A DNA stretch of 64,000 bases from Paracoccaceae bacterium. Its GTDB lineage: Bacteria; Pseudomonadota; Alphaproteobacteria; Rhodobacterales; Rhodobacteraceae. The position numbers and the translations under genes were made by a program. Positions 20,445-29,841 of the stretch are shown in pieces (the first letter of the stretch is position 1; each line of letters begins with the position of its first letter). The notes below the pieces were generated by a model, which saw only the letters and a program-made list of their open reading frames with translations, searched no databases and had not been told where the DNA came from. Location: the NCBI GenBank assembly GCA_024742835.1, contig JANSXS010000008.1, positions 1-64,000 of the forward strand, read 5' to 3'.

Positions 20445-21032
20445 ATGTTCACGGGCATCATCACCGACATGGGCGAAATTCGCGCGGTAGAGCGGCGCGG
20501 CGATCTGCGAGTGCGTATCGGCACCGGCTATGACATGGCGCGGGTGGATCTGGGGGCGTCGATCGCCTGTGACGGCGTGTGTCTGACCGTGGTGGACAAG
20601 GGCGCGGATTGGTTCGATGTGGATGTCTCTGCGGAAACCGTCTCGAAGTCCAACCTCGGCACCTGGGCCGAGGGGCGGCGCGTCAACCTTGAGCGTTCGC
20701 TGAAGGTGGGCGACGAATTGGGGGGGCATATCGTGTCCGGCCATGTCGACGGGCTGGCAGAGGTTGTCGCGATCCGTGACGAGGGCGACAGCACCCGCGT
20801 CACGTTGCGCGCGCCCGATGGTCTGGCGCGCTATATCGCGCCCAAGGGCTCTGTCGCGCTCAATGGCACGTCGTTGACCGTGAACGAGGTCGAGGGCACC
20901 GAGTTCGGTATCAACTTTATCCCCCATACCAAACAGGTCACTACATGGGGCCGCACAGAAATGGGCGATCTGGTCAATCTTGAGATCGACACGCTGGCCC
21001 GCTATGTCGCGCGGTTGCAAGAGGCGGGTTAA
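20445..21032 (+). CDS. ribE: Riboflavin synthase alpha subunit
   Basis: A 195-residue enzyme made of two similar lumazine-binding halves. It begins with the diagnostic MFTGIITDMG, and the second half begins near residue 97 (GHIVSGHVDGLAEVV). It converts two lumazines into riboflavin. AACAGGAGAG precedes the ATG at 20445. It is divergent from the capsule genes and separated from ribD by them. The usual following genes (ribBA, ribH, nusB) are not here; a PAP2 phosphatase gene converges on it instead. Confidence 0.96.
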   Translation: MFTGIITDMGEIRAVERRGDLRVRIGTGYDMARVDLGASIACDGVCLTVVDKGADWFDVDVSAETVSKSNLGTWAEGRRVNLERSLKVGDELGGHIVSGHVDGLAEVVAIRDEGDSTRVTLRAPDGLARYIAPKGSVALNGTSLTVNEVEGTEFGINFIPHTKQVTTWGRTEMGDLVNLEIDTLARYVARLQEAG

Positions 21033-21041
21033 GCACGGATC

Positions 21042-22106
21042 CTAGGGGTTCGGGAAGGCGCGCACCAGCCGACGCGCCACCCAATAAAGGGCAATCGCCA
21101 GAATGATCGACACATAGCCGTCTATCGCATAGTGCCAGCCAAGCTGAACCGACCCGATCAGGATGACGGCAAGAAACGCCGTCATCACATAGCCCCAGCG
21201 ACGCGACACGGAATAAGCATATAGCGTCATTGTCGTGGTGGAGGCCACATGCATCGACGGCATGGCAGAGATGCCCTTGACAGCGCCATCCCCGAAATAG
21301 CCGTCAAGCAGCATCTGGTGCATATCAAGCGCCCAGACGGGGCTTTTCTCGTTGAAGTCGTGCAGCGTGCGCATCAGCGGCTCGAAATCGTCGCCAAAGC
21401 CGAAAACGGCGTAATAGACCGGCCCGACAGAGGCGAACATGGTCGCAAGGATATTGCCGCCGATCACCCAGCACATCACATCCGTGACAAGATAGGTGCG
21501 GTGCTTTTCATGTCTGCTGATGTTGAAGCAGGCGATGAAGATGATGAAATAGGCCAGCATCAGCCACAGGTGATAGGCCGCGTTGATCATCGTGGTCACG
21601 AAGGGCGTGCCAGTGACGGTGAACAACAGCTTCCAAGGGTCGGTGCCGAAATGCAGGGCGCGGTCGATATCGGCAAATAGCGGATCCCATGAAAACGGCT
21701 GGATCACCGGGATCAGATCTTTGGCTACTGCAAAGGAGCTGGCGAAAAGCGCCATCGCCGTAAAGGCGAAAATGCCGGTAAAAATCCGGTCCCGGTCCAG
21801 TAGAAGCCCCTTTATGTCCTGAGCAAAACAGCCAAGCGGCCCGCTTGGTCGCGCCACTGCGACGACCCAGAAAAAGCGCCAGATCAGCAACAGGATCAAA
21901 AACAGCGGCACCTGCAATTGCAACAGGGCGACCAGCGTGCTGACCGTGCCCGAGCTGAACGGCACCCCAAGATAAAGGCAAAGCGCGTAGACCGCGCTGA
22001 AATGCAAACCGATCATTCCGATCAGCAACCTGTTGCGCCAAAGCGCCGGCCCCATGGCCGAGCCGCCCCGTGTGGTCGTACTGGCCTGATCGGTGATCAT
22101 GGTCAT
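21042..22106 (-). CDS. PAP2-family membrane phosphatase / inositolphosphotransferase-like protein
   Basis: A 354-residue protein with about eight membrane helices. The PAP2_3-type active site is visible as SAMPSMHVASTTTM near residue 276 and GWHYAIDGYVS near 325, giving the two catalytic histidines. Relatives include lipid phosphatases and inositol phosphorylceramide synthases. The physiological substrate is unknown. GGAGGGCAGCAAC precedes the start. It converges on ribE and is divergent from the Tat-exported hydrolase. Confidence 0.8.
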   Translation of the reverse strand: MTMITDQASTTTRGGSAMGPALWRNRLLIGMIGLHFSAVYALCLYLGVPFSSGTVSTLVALLQLQVPLFLILLLIWRFFWVVAVARPSGPLGCFAQDIKGLLLDRDRIFTGIFAFTAMALFASSFAVAKDLIPVIQPFSWDPLFADIDRALHFGTDPWKLLFTVTGTPFVTTMINAAYHLWLMLAYFIIFIACFNISRHEKHRTYLVTDVMCWVIGGNILATMFASVGPVYYAVFGFGDDFEPLMRTLHDFNEKSPVWALDMHQMLLDGYFGDGAVKGISAMPSMHVASTTTMTLYAYSVSRRWGYVMTAFLAVILIGSVQLGWHYAIDGYVSIILAIALYWVARRLVRAFPNP

Positions 22107-22305
22107 GTTGCTGCCCTCCTGACCCCTGCCTGTGTCCTTGGGCTTACCCTGGAATATGGGCAGGCTGCGGGCCGGATTGGGCCATTTTCAGGATGGTTGG
22201 GCGAAACATGCAGGTTTGGCCTGACGGTAATCATATTCAGAAAACGTGTTGCGTTGTCCCGGCGGGCTTGTATCCTCGCGCCAACCAAATCCGGGAGGAC
22301 ACATA

Positions 22306-23271
22306 ATGCCGCTTTTCAAACCCACGCGCCGCGAAATTCTTACGCTGGCGGCCACGGCCCCGGCCTTTGCCATGCCGGTCGCCGCGCGCGCGTCACTTGG
22401 CAGGCCCGAAGGCGGCAACCCGGCGCATTTCCGCTTTTCCGTCGGCGATGCGCGGGTGACTATCGTGTCGGATGGCTGGTTCAGCCTGCCCACCACCGGG
22501 CTTGGCATCAACGCCCCGCGCGAGGAGGTAGAGGCGTTTCTGGCGTCGAATTTCCTGTCGCCAGAGCAAGGCTATTCGCACACCAACCACCTGTATATCG
22601 AGACGGGCGACGCGCGGGTGCTGGTCGATGTCGGCTCTGGCAGCCGCTTTTTCGACACAGCGGGTCAATTGATAAGCAATCTGGACGCGGCGGGCATTGA
22701 TCCTTACGGCGTGACCCATGTGGTCATCACCCACGCGCACCCCGATCATGTCTGGGGCATTCGCGACGATTTCGACGAGGCAATCATCCCCGATGCCGAA
22801 TACATCCTTGGCGAGGCCGAGCACGCGCATTGGATGCAGGACGGGCTGGTGAACCGGGTCTCGGCCGAGGATCAGCAATTCGTCGTTGGCGCGGTCAACT
22901 CGATCGAGACCGAGGGTGTGGACTGGACGCTGGTAAGCGACGGGTACGAGGTGGTGCCGGGCGTCACGCTTTTCGATACGCCCGGCCATACGCCGGGGCA
23001 TATGAGCGTACGCGTGGATAGCGGTGACAGTTCCCTGATCGCGCTGGGCGATGCCATGAGCCACGCCTACACCAATTTCGCACATCCCGAGTGGTTCAAC
23101 GGCTTTGACAGCGACGGCGAACAGACCGTGGCCACCCGCAAACGCCTGCTGGACATGGCCGCGACGGACCGGATCGCGGTGCTTGGCTATCATTTCCCGT
23201 TTCCGGGTGTGGGCCATGTCAAGCGCGAGGGCGACGCGTACCGCTTCGTTCCCGCGCTCTGGCAGTTCTGA
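22306..23271 (+). CDS. Tat-exported metallo-beta-lactamase fold hydrolase
   Basis: A 321-residue protein. The start at 22306 has GGGAGGA upstream and gives a twin-arginine signal (TRREILTLAATAP, cleavage after ARA), so it is probably exported folded to the periplasm. The MBL zinc motif is THAHPDHVWG near residue 143, with further ligands at DTPGHTPGHM near 225 and GYHFPFPG near 299. The substrate is not predictable; family members include lactonases and sulfatase-like enzymes. It stands alone. Confidence 0.85.
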   Translation: MPLFKPTRREILTLAATAPAFAMPVAARASLGRPEGGNPAHFRFSVGDARVTIVSDGWFSLPTTGLGINAPREEVEAFLASNFLSPEQGYSHTNHLYIETGDARVLVDVGSGSRFFDTAGQLISNLDAAGIDPYGVTHVVITHAHPDHVWGIRDDFDEAIIPDAEYILGEAEHAHWMQDGLVNRVSAEDQQFVVGAVNSIETEGVDWTLVSDGYEVVPGVTLFDTPGHTPGHMSVRVDSGDSSLIALGDAMSHAYTNFAHPEWFNGFDSDGEQTVATRKRLLDMAATDRIAVLGYHFPFPGVGHVKREGDAYRFVPALWQF

Positions 23272-23277
23272 GCCGAC

Positions 23278-23931
23278 TCAATCGTTGTCCGTCAGCCCCG
23301 CGCCGGCCCCGGCGCGGCGGCTTTCTTCGGTTTCGGGCGCATAGGTACGCTGCGCCAGAGCCTCCAGTGTTTCAGAGGCTTGCGCGCCCACATGCGCGCG
23401 GTAGGCCCGCAACAGCGGTGTGCCCTTTGCCTGCTCTGCCGGGGCAAGGCTTGCGCGTTCCACCCTTGGCAGATTCAGGATCGCTACGTCCGACAGTTCG
23501 ATCACGGTTTTCTCGTCCCTGCGGGTGATCGTCGCGCCTTGCCACGTCACTGTCATTGGCACGCCCGTGCGATCTGCCGACCACACCATGTAAGGCACCA
23601 GTAACAGCGGTGCGGCCAACGGCCCGATGCAAAGAGTGTCGCCCGTGGCCCATTGTGGGGCCAGATCGCAGATCGCAGCACCCGTGATCAACGGACACAA
23701 CAAACCGCCCGACGCCTGCCATGCACCATCGAACGACGCGGGGCGAATATCGTCATAGGGTACGCCATCCAGCGTGGTCAGAAGGCCGGCCAGAAGCTCC
23801 GCGCCCGGCCAGCCTGCGGCACAGACCCAGCGTGTTGCCTTACCCGCCTCTTCGGCATGTCCCCAGCCATAGCCCGCCCCGCGCGCCGCCTTGCGGGCAA
23901 GCCCCTCGATCTCGTTGAGCGACCAGTCCAT
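23278..23931 (-). CDS. DUF3726-like conserved protein
   Basis: A 217-residue protein of unknown function. The opening MDWSLNEIEGLARKAARGAG followed by WGHAEEAGKATRW resembles the DUF3726 family as I remember it. The ATG at 23931 lies 8 bases after the stop of the upstream gene and removes an otherwise overlapping extension. It is the last gene of the leftward BCCT-dipeptidase-aldehyde dehydrogenase locus, so it probably serves the same pathway. No catalytic motif is evident. Confidence 0.75.
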   Translation of the reverse strand: MDWSLNEIEGLARKAARGAGYGWGHAEEAGKATRWVCAAGWPGAELLAGLLTTLDGVPYDDIRPASFDGAWQASGGLLCPLITGAAICDLAPQWATGDTLCIGPLAAPLLLVPYMVWSADRTGVPMTVTWQGATITRRDEKTVIELSDVAILNLPRVERASLAPAEQAKGTPLLRAYRAHVGAQASETLEALAQRTYAPETEESRRAGAGAGLTDND

Positions 23932-23939
23932 CCGGCCCC

Positions 23940-25631
23940 CTATTCCGCAGCCATGCACAGGGGGGGCAGGGTCCAGTCATCGGCGGTGACACTGTCCAGC
24001 TCATGCGGAAAGGGCGCGTGTTGATACATGTTGATCCGCAGCCAGCGATCCGAGCGGGGATCGAACTGACACGCCCCGAAGAACGACAGTTTCAGGCGCA
24101 ACATGTCGATGGGCAGCATCCGGGCATCCAGCGTATTGTCGCGGATCTCGGCATAGGGCAGGCGAGCGGCCATCTGTGCCCGGCGGGCGATATGCCGGAA
24201 TTCGGGCCGTTGAAGCAGGAAGGCGGCGGTCGTCTGTTCGGTGGTGTCCCTCAGCGCGCTATGCAGGCGCGCGGCATCGCGGCCGGGGCCGAGGGGCTGT
24301 TCATAGGCTTCCACCGGCTCCTGGAACCGTTCCCCAAGACGCGGCTCCAGCTTGGCTTCGGACACGTACCAGACCCGCGCGCAGGGCGTGGGATCGGTCC
24401 AGTCGATGCGAAGTGCCCAGTCATAGACATCTTCAAGGATCGCGCGCAGGTCGCTGATCGGCATGGTGCCGTCAATGGGCCATGCGGTATGCTCTTCGGC
24501 GGCCATGCAGATGCTTAGCGCGTCCACGATCTCGCCATGCGGTTCTAGCATCAAAGAGGCAAGCTGTTCCTGCCCTTCCATCGACAGATGCGCCTCTGCC
24601 CAAACCCAAAGCCGGTTCCAGGGCTGGCCGCTATGCAGATCCGCATCATCCAGATATGTGCCCAACGCGTCCATGTCGGCGCGCAGGGCGGCCAGCTTTT
24701 CCACTTGTAGGGGATGTTCGGATGTCCAGCTTTGGGCGTGGATCCGGGCGCGCTGCACCAGCGTGCGAAAGGCGTGAACCTCTGCCGTGCCAGCCATGGG
24801 CAACGACCGGACGCGCGCAAGCGCCTCTTCGCGGGCGGCGATCCACGCGTTGAGCAGGCGGGGGTGATTGATCAGGAACGGCGCCATGCCAAGCCCGGTG
24901 GAATTGCCGATGCCAAAGCGGCGGCGCAACGCGGGGTCCAGCGGCACAGCCGTGCGCGGCGCGCGGGCGCGGGCCATATGTTCGACGAGGTCCATCACGA
25001 AGGCGCGTGTGAGGTAGACCGACAGCATCTCTATCTGGAATGGCCCGGCGCATTCGGGCCGGTGGCGCGTATATTCACGATCCGCCGCCCCGAACTTGCC
25101 AGAGCCGTAAACGGCGGTAGTGCGCATCAGGTAGCCGACAGTGTCGACAAGCGCCTGATCGGGCTGGTGCCCTTCGCTGAGCGCGTCGATCACGTGGTTC
25201 CACAGGCGCACGGATCGATTGGCGCGGCTAAGTGACAGTTCGCGGTCCGAGATGCGCCCGGCCTCTTGTCTTGGCACGTTGTCGCGCAGACGGTCGATAT
25301 CAGCCTTTGTCGGGATGCCGTCGAAAAGCGTGAATGTCGCGTCCCATTCCGTTGCGATCACCCGATCCGAGCGTTTCTCGGGCGGCAGATCATGGGCAAA
25401 GGCAATCAGCGAATAGGCGCGTTCCGGTCCGTGCGCGGTATAGACGGCGTGGCCCACCCCGGCGCTGTCGATCTCGAAGGCGCGGGTTTCAAATCGCCAG
25501 TCTTCGCGCGCCATTCGGCGCAACAACTGGCGCATGAAACTGAGCCGGGATTGATGGAAAGAGCCGAGGCGCGCAAGCCGCATGACCACATTCGGGTCGC
25601 GCGGGGCGATGGTCGATGCAAGGCTGGTCAT
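23940..25631 (-). CDS. Conserved hypothetical protein, 563 residues
   Basis: I do not recognise this protein. It is long, mostly soluble and helix-rich, with no signal peptide or membrane span. Notable segments are AFAHDLPPEKRSDRVIATEWD near residue 77, HRPECAGPFQIEMLSVYLTR near 188, LGMAPFLINHPRLLNAW near 245 and ACQFDPRSDRWLRINMYQHA near the end. TCCGGAGGTGCC precedes the ATG. It follows the BCCT gene, separated by a strong hairpin, and is 8 bases from the DUF3726-like gene. The context suggests a role in the same catabolic pathway. Confidence 0.7.
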   Translation of the reverse strand: MTSLASTIAPRDPNVVMRLARLGSFHQSRLSFMRQLLRRMAREDWRFETRAFEIDSAGVGHAVYTAHGPERAYSLIAFAHDLPPEKRSDRVIATEWDATFTLFDGIPTKADIDRLRDNVPRQEAGRISDRELSLSRANRSVRLWNHVIDALSEGHQPDQALVDTVGYLMRTTAVYGSGKFGAADREYTRHRPECAGPFQIEMLSVYLTRAFVMDLVEHMARARAPRTAVPLDPALRRRFGIGNSTGLGMAPFLINHPRLLNAWIAAREEALARVRSLPMAGTAEVHAFRTLVQRARIHAQSWTSEHPLQVEKLAALRADMDALGTYLDDADLHSGQPWNRLWVWAEAHLSMEGQEQLASLMLEPHGEIVDALSICMAAEEHTAWPIDGTMPISDLRAILEDVYDWALRIDWTDPTPCARVWYVSEAKLEPRLGERFQEPVEAYEQPLGPGRDAARLHSALRDTTEQTTAAFLLQRPEFRHIARRAQMAARLPYAEIRDNTLDARMLPIDMLRLKLSFFGACQFDPRSDRWLRINMYQHAPFPHELDSVTADDWTLPPLCMAAE

Positions 25632-25677
25632 GATGGCACCTCCGGTCCGGTGTTGTTTTCAGGATTTGAGCATATCC

Positions 25678-25709
25678 GGGCGGCCCTGCCCAGAGACAGG
25701 GCCGCCCGA
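25678..25709 (-). terminator. Strong intercistronic hairpin downstream of the BCCT gene
   Basis: CGGGCGGCCCTG (25678-25689) and CAGGGCCGCCCG (25698-25709) form a perfect 12-base-pair stem with an 8-base loop, 8 bases after the transporter stop codon. There is no T tract, so it may reduce read-through or protect the upstream mRNA end rather than end transcription fully. Confidence 0.65.
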
Positions 25710-25716
25710 TGCGATG

Positions 25717-27270
25717 TTACGTCTTTTCGCGCCCCTTCATCAGCGTGATGCGCAGCGCGTCCCACAGCGAGGGCAGCAGCACCAGGGATACCGGCACGGC
25801 CGTCACCACGATGAAGCTTTGCAGTTTGCCGATGCCGCCCGAGCCTGTGTAAATCAGGATCAGCGCCATGACCCCCATGGCGATCCCCCAGAAGATACGC
25901 ACGGGCAGCGCGGGACGGTCCTCTGTCGACATGGACACAGAGATGACATAGGACATCGAGTCGCCCGTCGTGGCCACGAAGACTGTCGTCAGGATCAAGA
26001 ACAGTACCGACACGATAAAGCCCATCGGCAGCGATTGGGTGATCGCCAGAAGCGCGGCGGGCAGGTTGAAGCCCTCGAACGCGGTCGAAACCGACCCCGG
26101 ATTTGTCAATTCCGCATTGATCCCGGTGCCTCCGACAATAGTGAACCAGAAGGCGGTAACGATGGGCGCCACGATCGACAGCATGATCACGATGGACCGG
26201 ATCGAGCGGCCACGGCTGATGCGCGCGATGAAGATCGCCATCAGCGGCCCATAGCCCAGGAACCAGCCCCAGAAGAACACCGTCCACCAGCCAAGCCAGC
26301 CGGGATCGCCAACGACACCTGCGTCACCCCGGTAAAGCGCCATGCCGAAGAAATCGGTGAAATAGGTCGCCAAGCCGCTGAAAAAGCCCTTGAAAATAAA
26401 GGCGGTGGGGCCCGCCACAAGGATGAACAGCAACAAAGCCGCGCCAAGGATGATGTTGAACCGGCTCAGGATCTGGATGCCTTTGGACAGGCCCGTCGCC
26501 GCCGAGGTGGTGTAAACCGCCACCAGTCCCTGGATCACGGCGGCCTGTGTGCCGAATGTGTCGGGAATACCAAAGAGCGCGTTCAGGCCATAGCTGACTT
26601 GCAGGCCCAGAAAGCCGATGGGGCCAACGGTCCCCGCCACCACGGCAATGATGCAGCAGGCATCCGCGATCAGGCCGATAGGGCCTTTGATCGCCTTGTC
26701 GCCAAACAGCGGATAAAGCAGGGTTCGCGGCGCCAGCGGCAGGCCCTTTTCATAGTGGTAATGCATCAGCATGACCGTGGTCAGCGCACCCAGAATGGCC
26801 CAGGCCAGAAAACCCCAATGCATGAAGCTTTGCGCCAGTGCGGAACTGACCGCATCCATGGTGCCGCTTTCATCGCCGAAATAGGGCGGGCTGGACAGGA
26901 AATGCGCCATCGGCTCGCCCGCGGCCCAAAATACGCCGCCGCCCGCAAGCAGGGTACACATGATCATCGACCCCCATTGGAAGACGGGGAATTCAGGGGC
27001 GGCAAGATTGCCCATGATCGCTTTGCCTCCGGGCAGGAAGATCAAGACGATCCCGATCAAAAAGGTCGCCAGAAGCAAAAGCTGCCAATACAGGCCAAAA
27101 TACCTGGCCGAGAAGGCAAAACTTGAATCGACCATGCCGGACAGCAGATCGAGATCGTAAAGCGCGGTCAGACAGAACAGCGCGATGAAGCCGCCGGTAA
27201 TGGCGAACAGGGGCTTGTTGATATGGCCCAACTGCCCTGTCTGCGGGATTTCATTAGGGGTATCGGACAT
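25717..27270 (-). CDS. BCCT-family betaine/choline/carnitine transporter
   Basis: A 517-residue permease with about 12 membrane helices. The family signature in helix 8 is present (WGWFLGYGPLMAIFIARIS near residue 327), along with the earlier FWAAGEPMAHFLSSPPY near 91. BCCT carriers import compounds with quaternary ammonium groups, driven by sodium or proton gradients. The ATG at 27270 has AGGAGGAG seven bases upstream, so the ATG at 27291 is rejected. It lies directly after the dipeptidase gene (55 bases), suggesting it imports that pathway's substrate. Confidence 0.93.
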   Translation of the reverse strand: MSDTPNEIPQTGQLGHINKPLFAITGGFIALFCLTALYDLDLLSGMVDSSFAFSARYFGLYWQLLLLATFLIGIVLIFLPGGKAIMGNLAAPEFPVFQWGSMIMCTLLAGGGVFWAAGEPMAHFLSSPPYFGDESGTMDAVSSALAQSFMHWGFLAWAILGALTTVMLMHYHYEKGLPLAPRTLLYPLFGDKAIKGPIGLIADACCIIAVVAGTVGPIGFLGLQVSYGLNALFGIPDTFGTQAAVIQGLVAVYTTSAATGLSKGIQILSRFNIILGAALLLFILVAGPTAFIFKGFFSGLATYFTDFFGMALYRGDAGVVGDPGWLGWWTVFFWGWFLGYGPLMAIFIARISRGRSIRSIVIMLSIVAPIVTAFWFTIVGGTGINAELTNPGSVSTAFEGFNLPAALLAITQSLPMGFIVSVLFLILTTVFVATTGDSMSYVISVSMSTEDRPALPVRIFWGIAMGVMALILIYTGSGGIGKLQSFIVVTAVPVSLVLLPSLWDALRITLMKGREKT

Positions 27271-27325
27271 TCGTATCTCCTCCTTGAACATCCTTGGGCG
27301 GGGCGGACCCCTTGTTCCGGTCGCC

Positions 27326-28306
27326 TTATTGCGCCGGTCCGAAATTCTCTTCGTAGAAACGTAACCAGTTATCGCCCATGATCCCGGCGATTTCTGCGGC
27401 GTCGAAGCCGACCTTGCTAAGGCCGCGTTCCAGATTGCCGAAATCGCGGTTGTCGCGGAACCATTGGGGTTGCGGCGGAAAGCCGGGCGCTGCGGCCGAG
27501 CCTTCGCCGTAGTCGATTTCCCTGGACCAGCGGCCGACTCGCATCCATTCCACGACGCTGTCCGGCTGATCCTGACACAGGTCCGAGCCGATGCCGAAAT
27601 GCTGCGCGCCGAACCGCTCGGCGGCCATGGCGATCATCTCGCAAAAGCTGTCCAGGGTGCAGTCGGATTTGTCCTTGAGATGATGGGGATACATCGAAAA
27701 GCCCATCATGCCGCCATTTTCCGTTACCGCGCGCACCACGTCGTCGCGCTTGTTGCGCAAGGCGGGTTGCCAGCTATGCAGATTGGCATGGGTGATCGCG
27801 ATGGGGCGTTCCGACAGGTTCGCCGCCTCGATGGTGGAGCGGTCGGCGGAATGGGACATGTCCACGACCAATCCGACGCGGTTCATCTCCTTGATGACCT
27901 GCTTGCCCATCCGGGTGATGCCGGGATCCTCGACCTCATAACAGCCCGTCGCCAGAAGCGACTGGTTGTTGTAGCTCAGCTGCATGAAACGCGCGCCCAG
28001 ATCGTGCCAGACCTCCACCAGCCCGATATCGTCCTCGATGGGCGACGGGTTCTGGAAGCCGAAGAAGATGGCCGTGCGGCCGGACTCGTGCGCGCGGCGC
28101 ACATCACCCGCCCACCGGCCCTTCATAATCAGGTCGGGATGTTGCTCGAACCAACGGTTCCACTGCTCCAGGTTAAGCACGGTTTCGCGAAAGTTTTCGT
28201 GATAGGCGATGGTGACATGCACCGCATCCAGCCCGCCCGCCCTCATCTGGTGAAAGATTTTTTCCGACCAGTTGGCATATTGCAGGTTGTCGATCCGGTA
28301 GGTCAT
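27326..28306 (-). CDS. M19-family dipeptidase-like metallohydrolase
   Basis: A 326-residue protein of the membrane (renal) dipeptidase family. Metal-binding parts are visible: LVVDMSHSADRSTIE near residue 150, PIAITHANLHSW near 170 and HFGIGSDLCQDQPDS near 240. Its ATG overlaps the aldehyde dehydrogenase stop as ATGA, so the two are coupled. The frame is open well upstream, but that is antisense to the dehydrogenase. M19 homologues occur in betaine-catabolism loci of Pseudomonas, where their substrate is unclear; here a role other than peptide cleavage is likely. Confidence 0.85.
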   Translation of the reverse strand: MTYRIDNLQYANWSEKIFHQMRAGGLDAVHVTIAYHENFRETVLNLEQWNRWFEQHPDLIMKGRWAGDVRRAHESGRTAIFFGFQNPSPIEDDIGLVEVWHDLGARFMQLSYNNQSLLATGCYEVEDPGITRMGKQVIKEMNRVGLVVDMSHSADRSTIEAANLSERPIAITHANLHSWQPALRNKRDDVVRAVTENGGMMGFSMYPHHLKDKSDCTLDSFCEMIAMAAERFGAQHFGIGSDLCQDQPDSVVEWMRVGRWSREIDYGEGSAAAPGFPPQPQWFRDNRDFGNLERGLSKVGFDAAEIAGIMGDNWLRFYEENFGPAQ

Positions 28307-29754
28307 ACCGGCTTGCCCGCCGCGATATAGGCGGTTTTTACGGTGGTGTAGAATTCGCGCGCATGGGTGCCCTGTTCGCGCGGCCCGTAAGAGGAATTGC
28401 CGCGCCCGCCGAAGGGCACGTGGTAATCCGTGCCCGCCGTGGGCAGGTTGACGGTGACGACGCCGGTCCGCGCGTTGCGGCGGAAATGCGTGGCGCGGGC
28501 CAGATCGCGGGTGACGATGCCCGAGGTCAGGCCGAACTCGGTGTCGTTCACCACGTGCAGCGCCTCGTCGTAGCTGGCGACCTTGATGACGCTTGTGAGC
28601 GGCGCGAACATTTCTTCGCGATTGATCGCCATGTCGTTCGTGGTGTTCAAGAACACGCCGGGCGACATGTAATAGCCGTCGGTGTCCATTGTCAGGCGTT
28701 CGCCGCCGCAGGCCAGCTCGGCCCCTTCGGATTGGCCAAGCTTCACATAGGCAAGGTTTTCCGTCAGTTGCTGCTCGGACACGGCAGGGCCGATCTGCGT
28801 GCCCTCGGTCAGTGCATGACCTACCTTCATCGCCTTTGCACCCGCGACCAGCTTTTCGACGAAAGCGTCGTGGATGCCGTCCTGCACGACCAGACGCGAG
28901 GACGCGGTGCATTTCTGCCCCGTGCCACCAAAGGCCCCGCCAAGCGCCAGTGTCACGGCAAGATCAAGATCCGCGTCATCCATCACGGCCAGCGCGTTCT
29001 TTGATCCCATCTCGGCCTGAATGCGGGTGAAATTCTGCACCGCCGCCGCCGCGATGCCGCGCCCCACCGGCACCGACCCGGTGAAGGACACGGCGTCGAT
29101 GCGCGGGCTTTCGACAAGCCGCTGGCCCACATCGCGGCCCGCGCCCATCACAAGGTTGAATAGGCCCGCCGGGATATCCTGTTTCGCGATGATTTCCGTC
29201 AGCGCGACGGCAGAGGCGGGCGTCAGGTTCGCAGGCTTCCAGATAACCGCGTTGCCATAGGCAAGCGCCGGTGCGATCTTCCAGCTCGCCGTCGCGGTGG
29301 GGAAGTTCCACGGGCTTATGATGGCCACGGTGCCCACCGGCTCGCGACGCACGTCCACCTCGATATCGGGGCGCACGGAATCGGCGTTCTCGCCCAGTTG
29401 CCGCAGCACCTCATGCGCGTAATAGGTAAAGAACTGCCCTGCGCGGAACACCTCGCCCTTGCCCTCGGCCAGCGGCTTGCCCTCCTCCCGGCTGAGCAGG
29501 CGGCCAAGTTCCTCGGCGCGGGCCATCATCTCGGTGCCGATCGCCATGAGCACGTTCTGCTTGCGTTCCAGCCCGTAGGCGGCCCATTGCGCCTGTGCAT
29601 CCCGCGCAGCGCTCAGCGCATCGTCAAGCTGATCCGCAGAGGCTTGGGCGAACATCCCCACCAGATCCGACAGGTCGGAAGGGTTCCGGTTCTCGATGTC
29701 GGACGGTCCGGCGACCCATGTTCCGGCGATATAATTCAGCTTTGTTTCGGACAT
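28303..29754 (-). CDS. NAD(P)-dependent aldehyde dehydrogenase
   Basis: A 483-residue enzyme with the full aldehyde dehydrogenase fold: ISPWNFPTATASWKIAPALA near residue 142, the general-base glutamate in QAEMGSKNALAVMDDADLD near 245, and the catalytic cysteine in GGTGQKCTASSRL near 275. Sequence style resembles 2-oxoglutarate semialdehyde dehydrogenases, but this is an impression. GAGGGGAT precedes the ATG at 29754. It follows the LysR gene by 87 bases and overlaps the dipeptidase gene. It presumably oxidises an aldehyde intermediate of a quaternary-amine pathway. Confidence 0.9.
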   Translation of the reverse strand: MSETKLNYIAGTWVAGPSDIENRNPSDLSDLVGMFAQASADQLDDALSAARDAQAQWAAYGLERKQNVLMAIGTEMMARAEELGRLLSREEGKPLAEGKGEVFRAGQFFTYYAHEVLRQLGENADSVRPDIEVDVRREPVGTVAIISPWNFPTATASWKIAPALAYGNAVIWKPANLTPASAVALTEIIAKQDIPAGLFNLVMGAGRDVGQRLVESPRIDAVSFTGSVPVGRGIAAAAVQNFTRIQAEMGSKNALAVMDDADLDLAVTLALGGAFGGTGQKCTASSRLVVQDGIHDAFVEKLVAGAKAMKVGHALTEGTQIGPAVSEQQLTENLAYVKLGQSEGAELACGGERLTMDTDGYYMSPGVFLNTTNDMAINREEMFAPLTSVIKVASYDEALHVVNDTEFGLTSGIVTRDLARATHFRRNARTGVVTVNLPTAGTDYHVPFGGRGNSSYGPREQGTHAREFYTTVKTAYIAAGKPV

Positions 29755-29841
29755 GGTGTATCCCCTCGCATTCCGCATGAAATCCGGCGGACTCCACAGG
29801 ATTCCCTGCGTCAGTTCAACTGCAAAATACTGATGAATATT

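Noticed and set aside
20286-21020. Upstream extension of the kpsS frame
   Set aside because: It runs antisense through ribE and lacks KpsS homology; the protein starts at 20285.
28307-28912. Upstream extension of the dipeptidase frame
   Set aside because: It is antisense-free but overlaps the aldehyde dehydrogenase in another frame and is arginine-rich noise; the ATGA overlap marks the real start.
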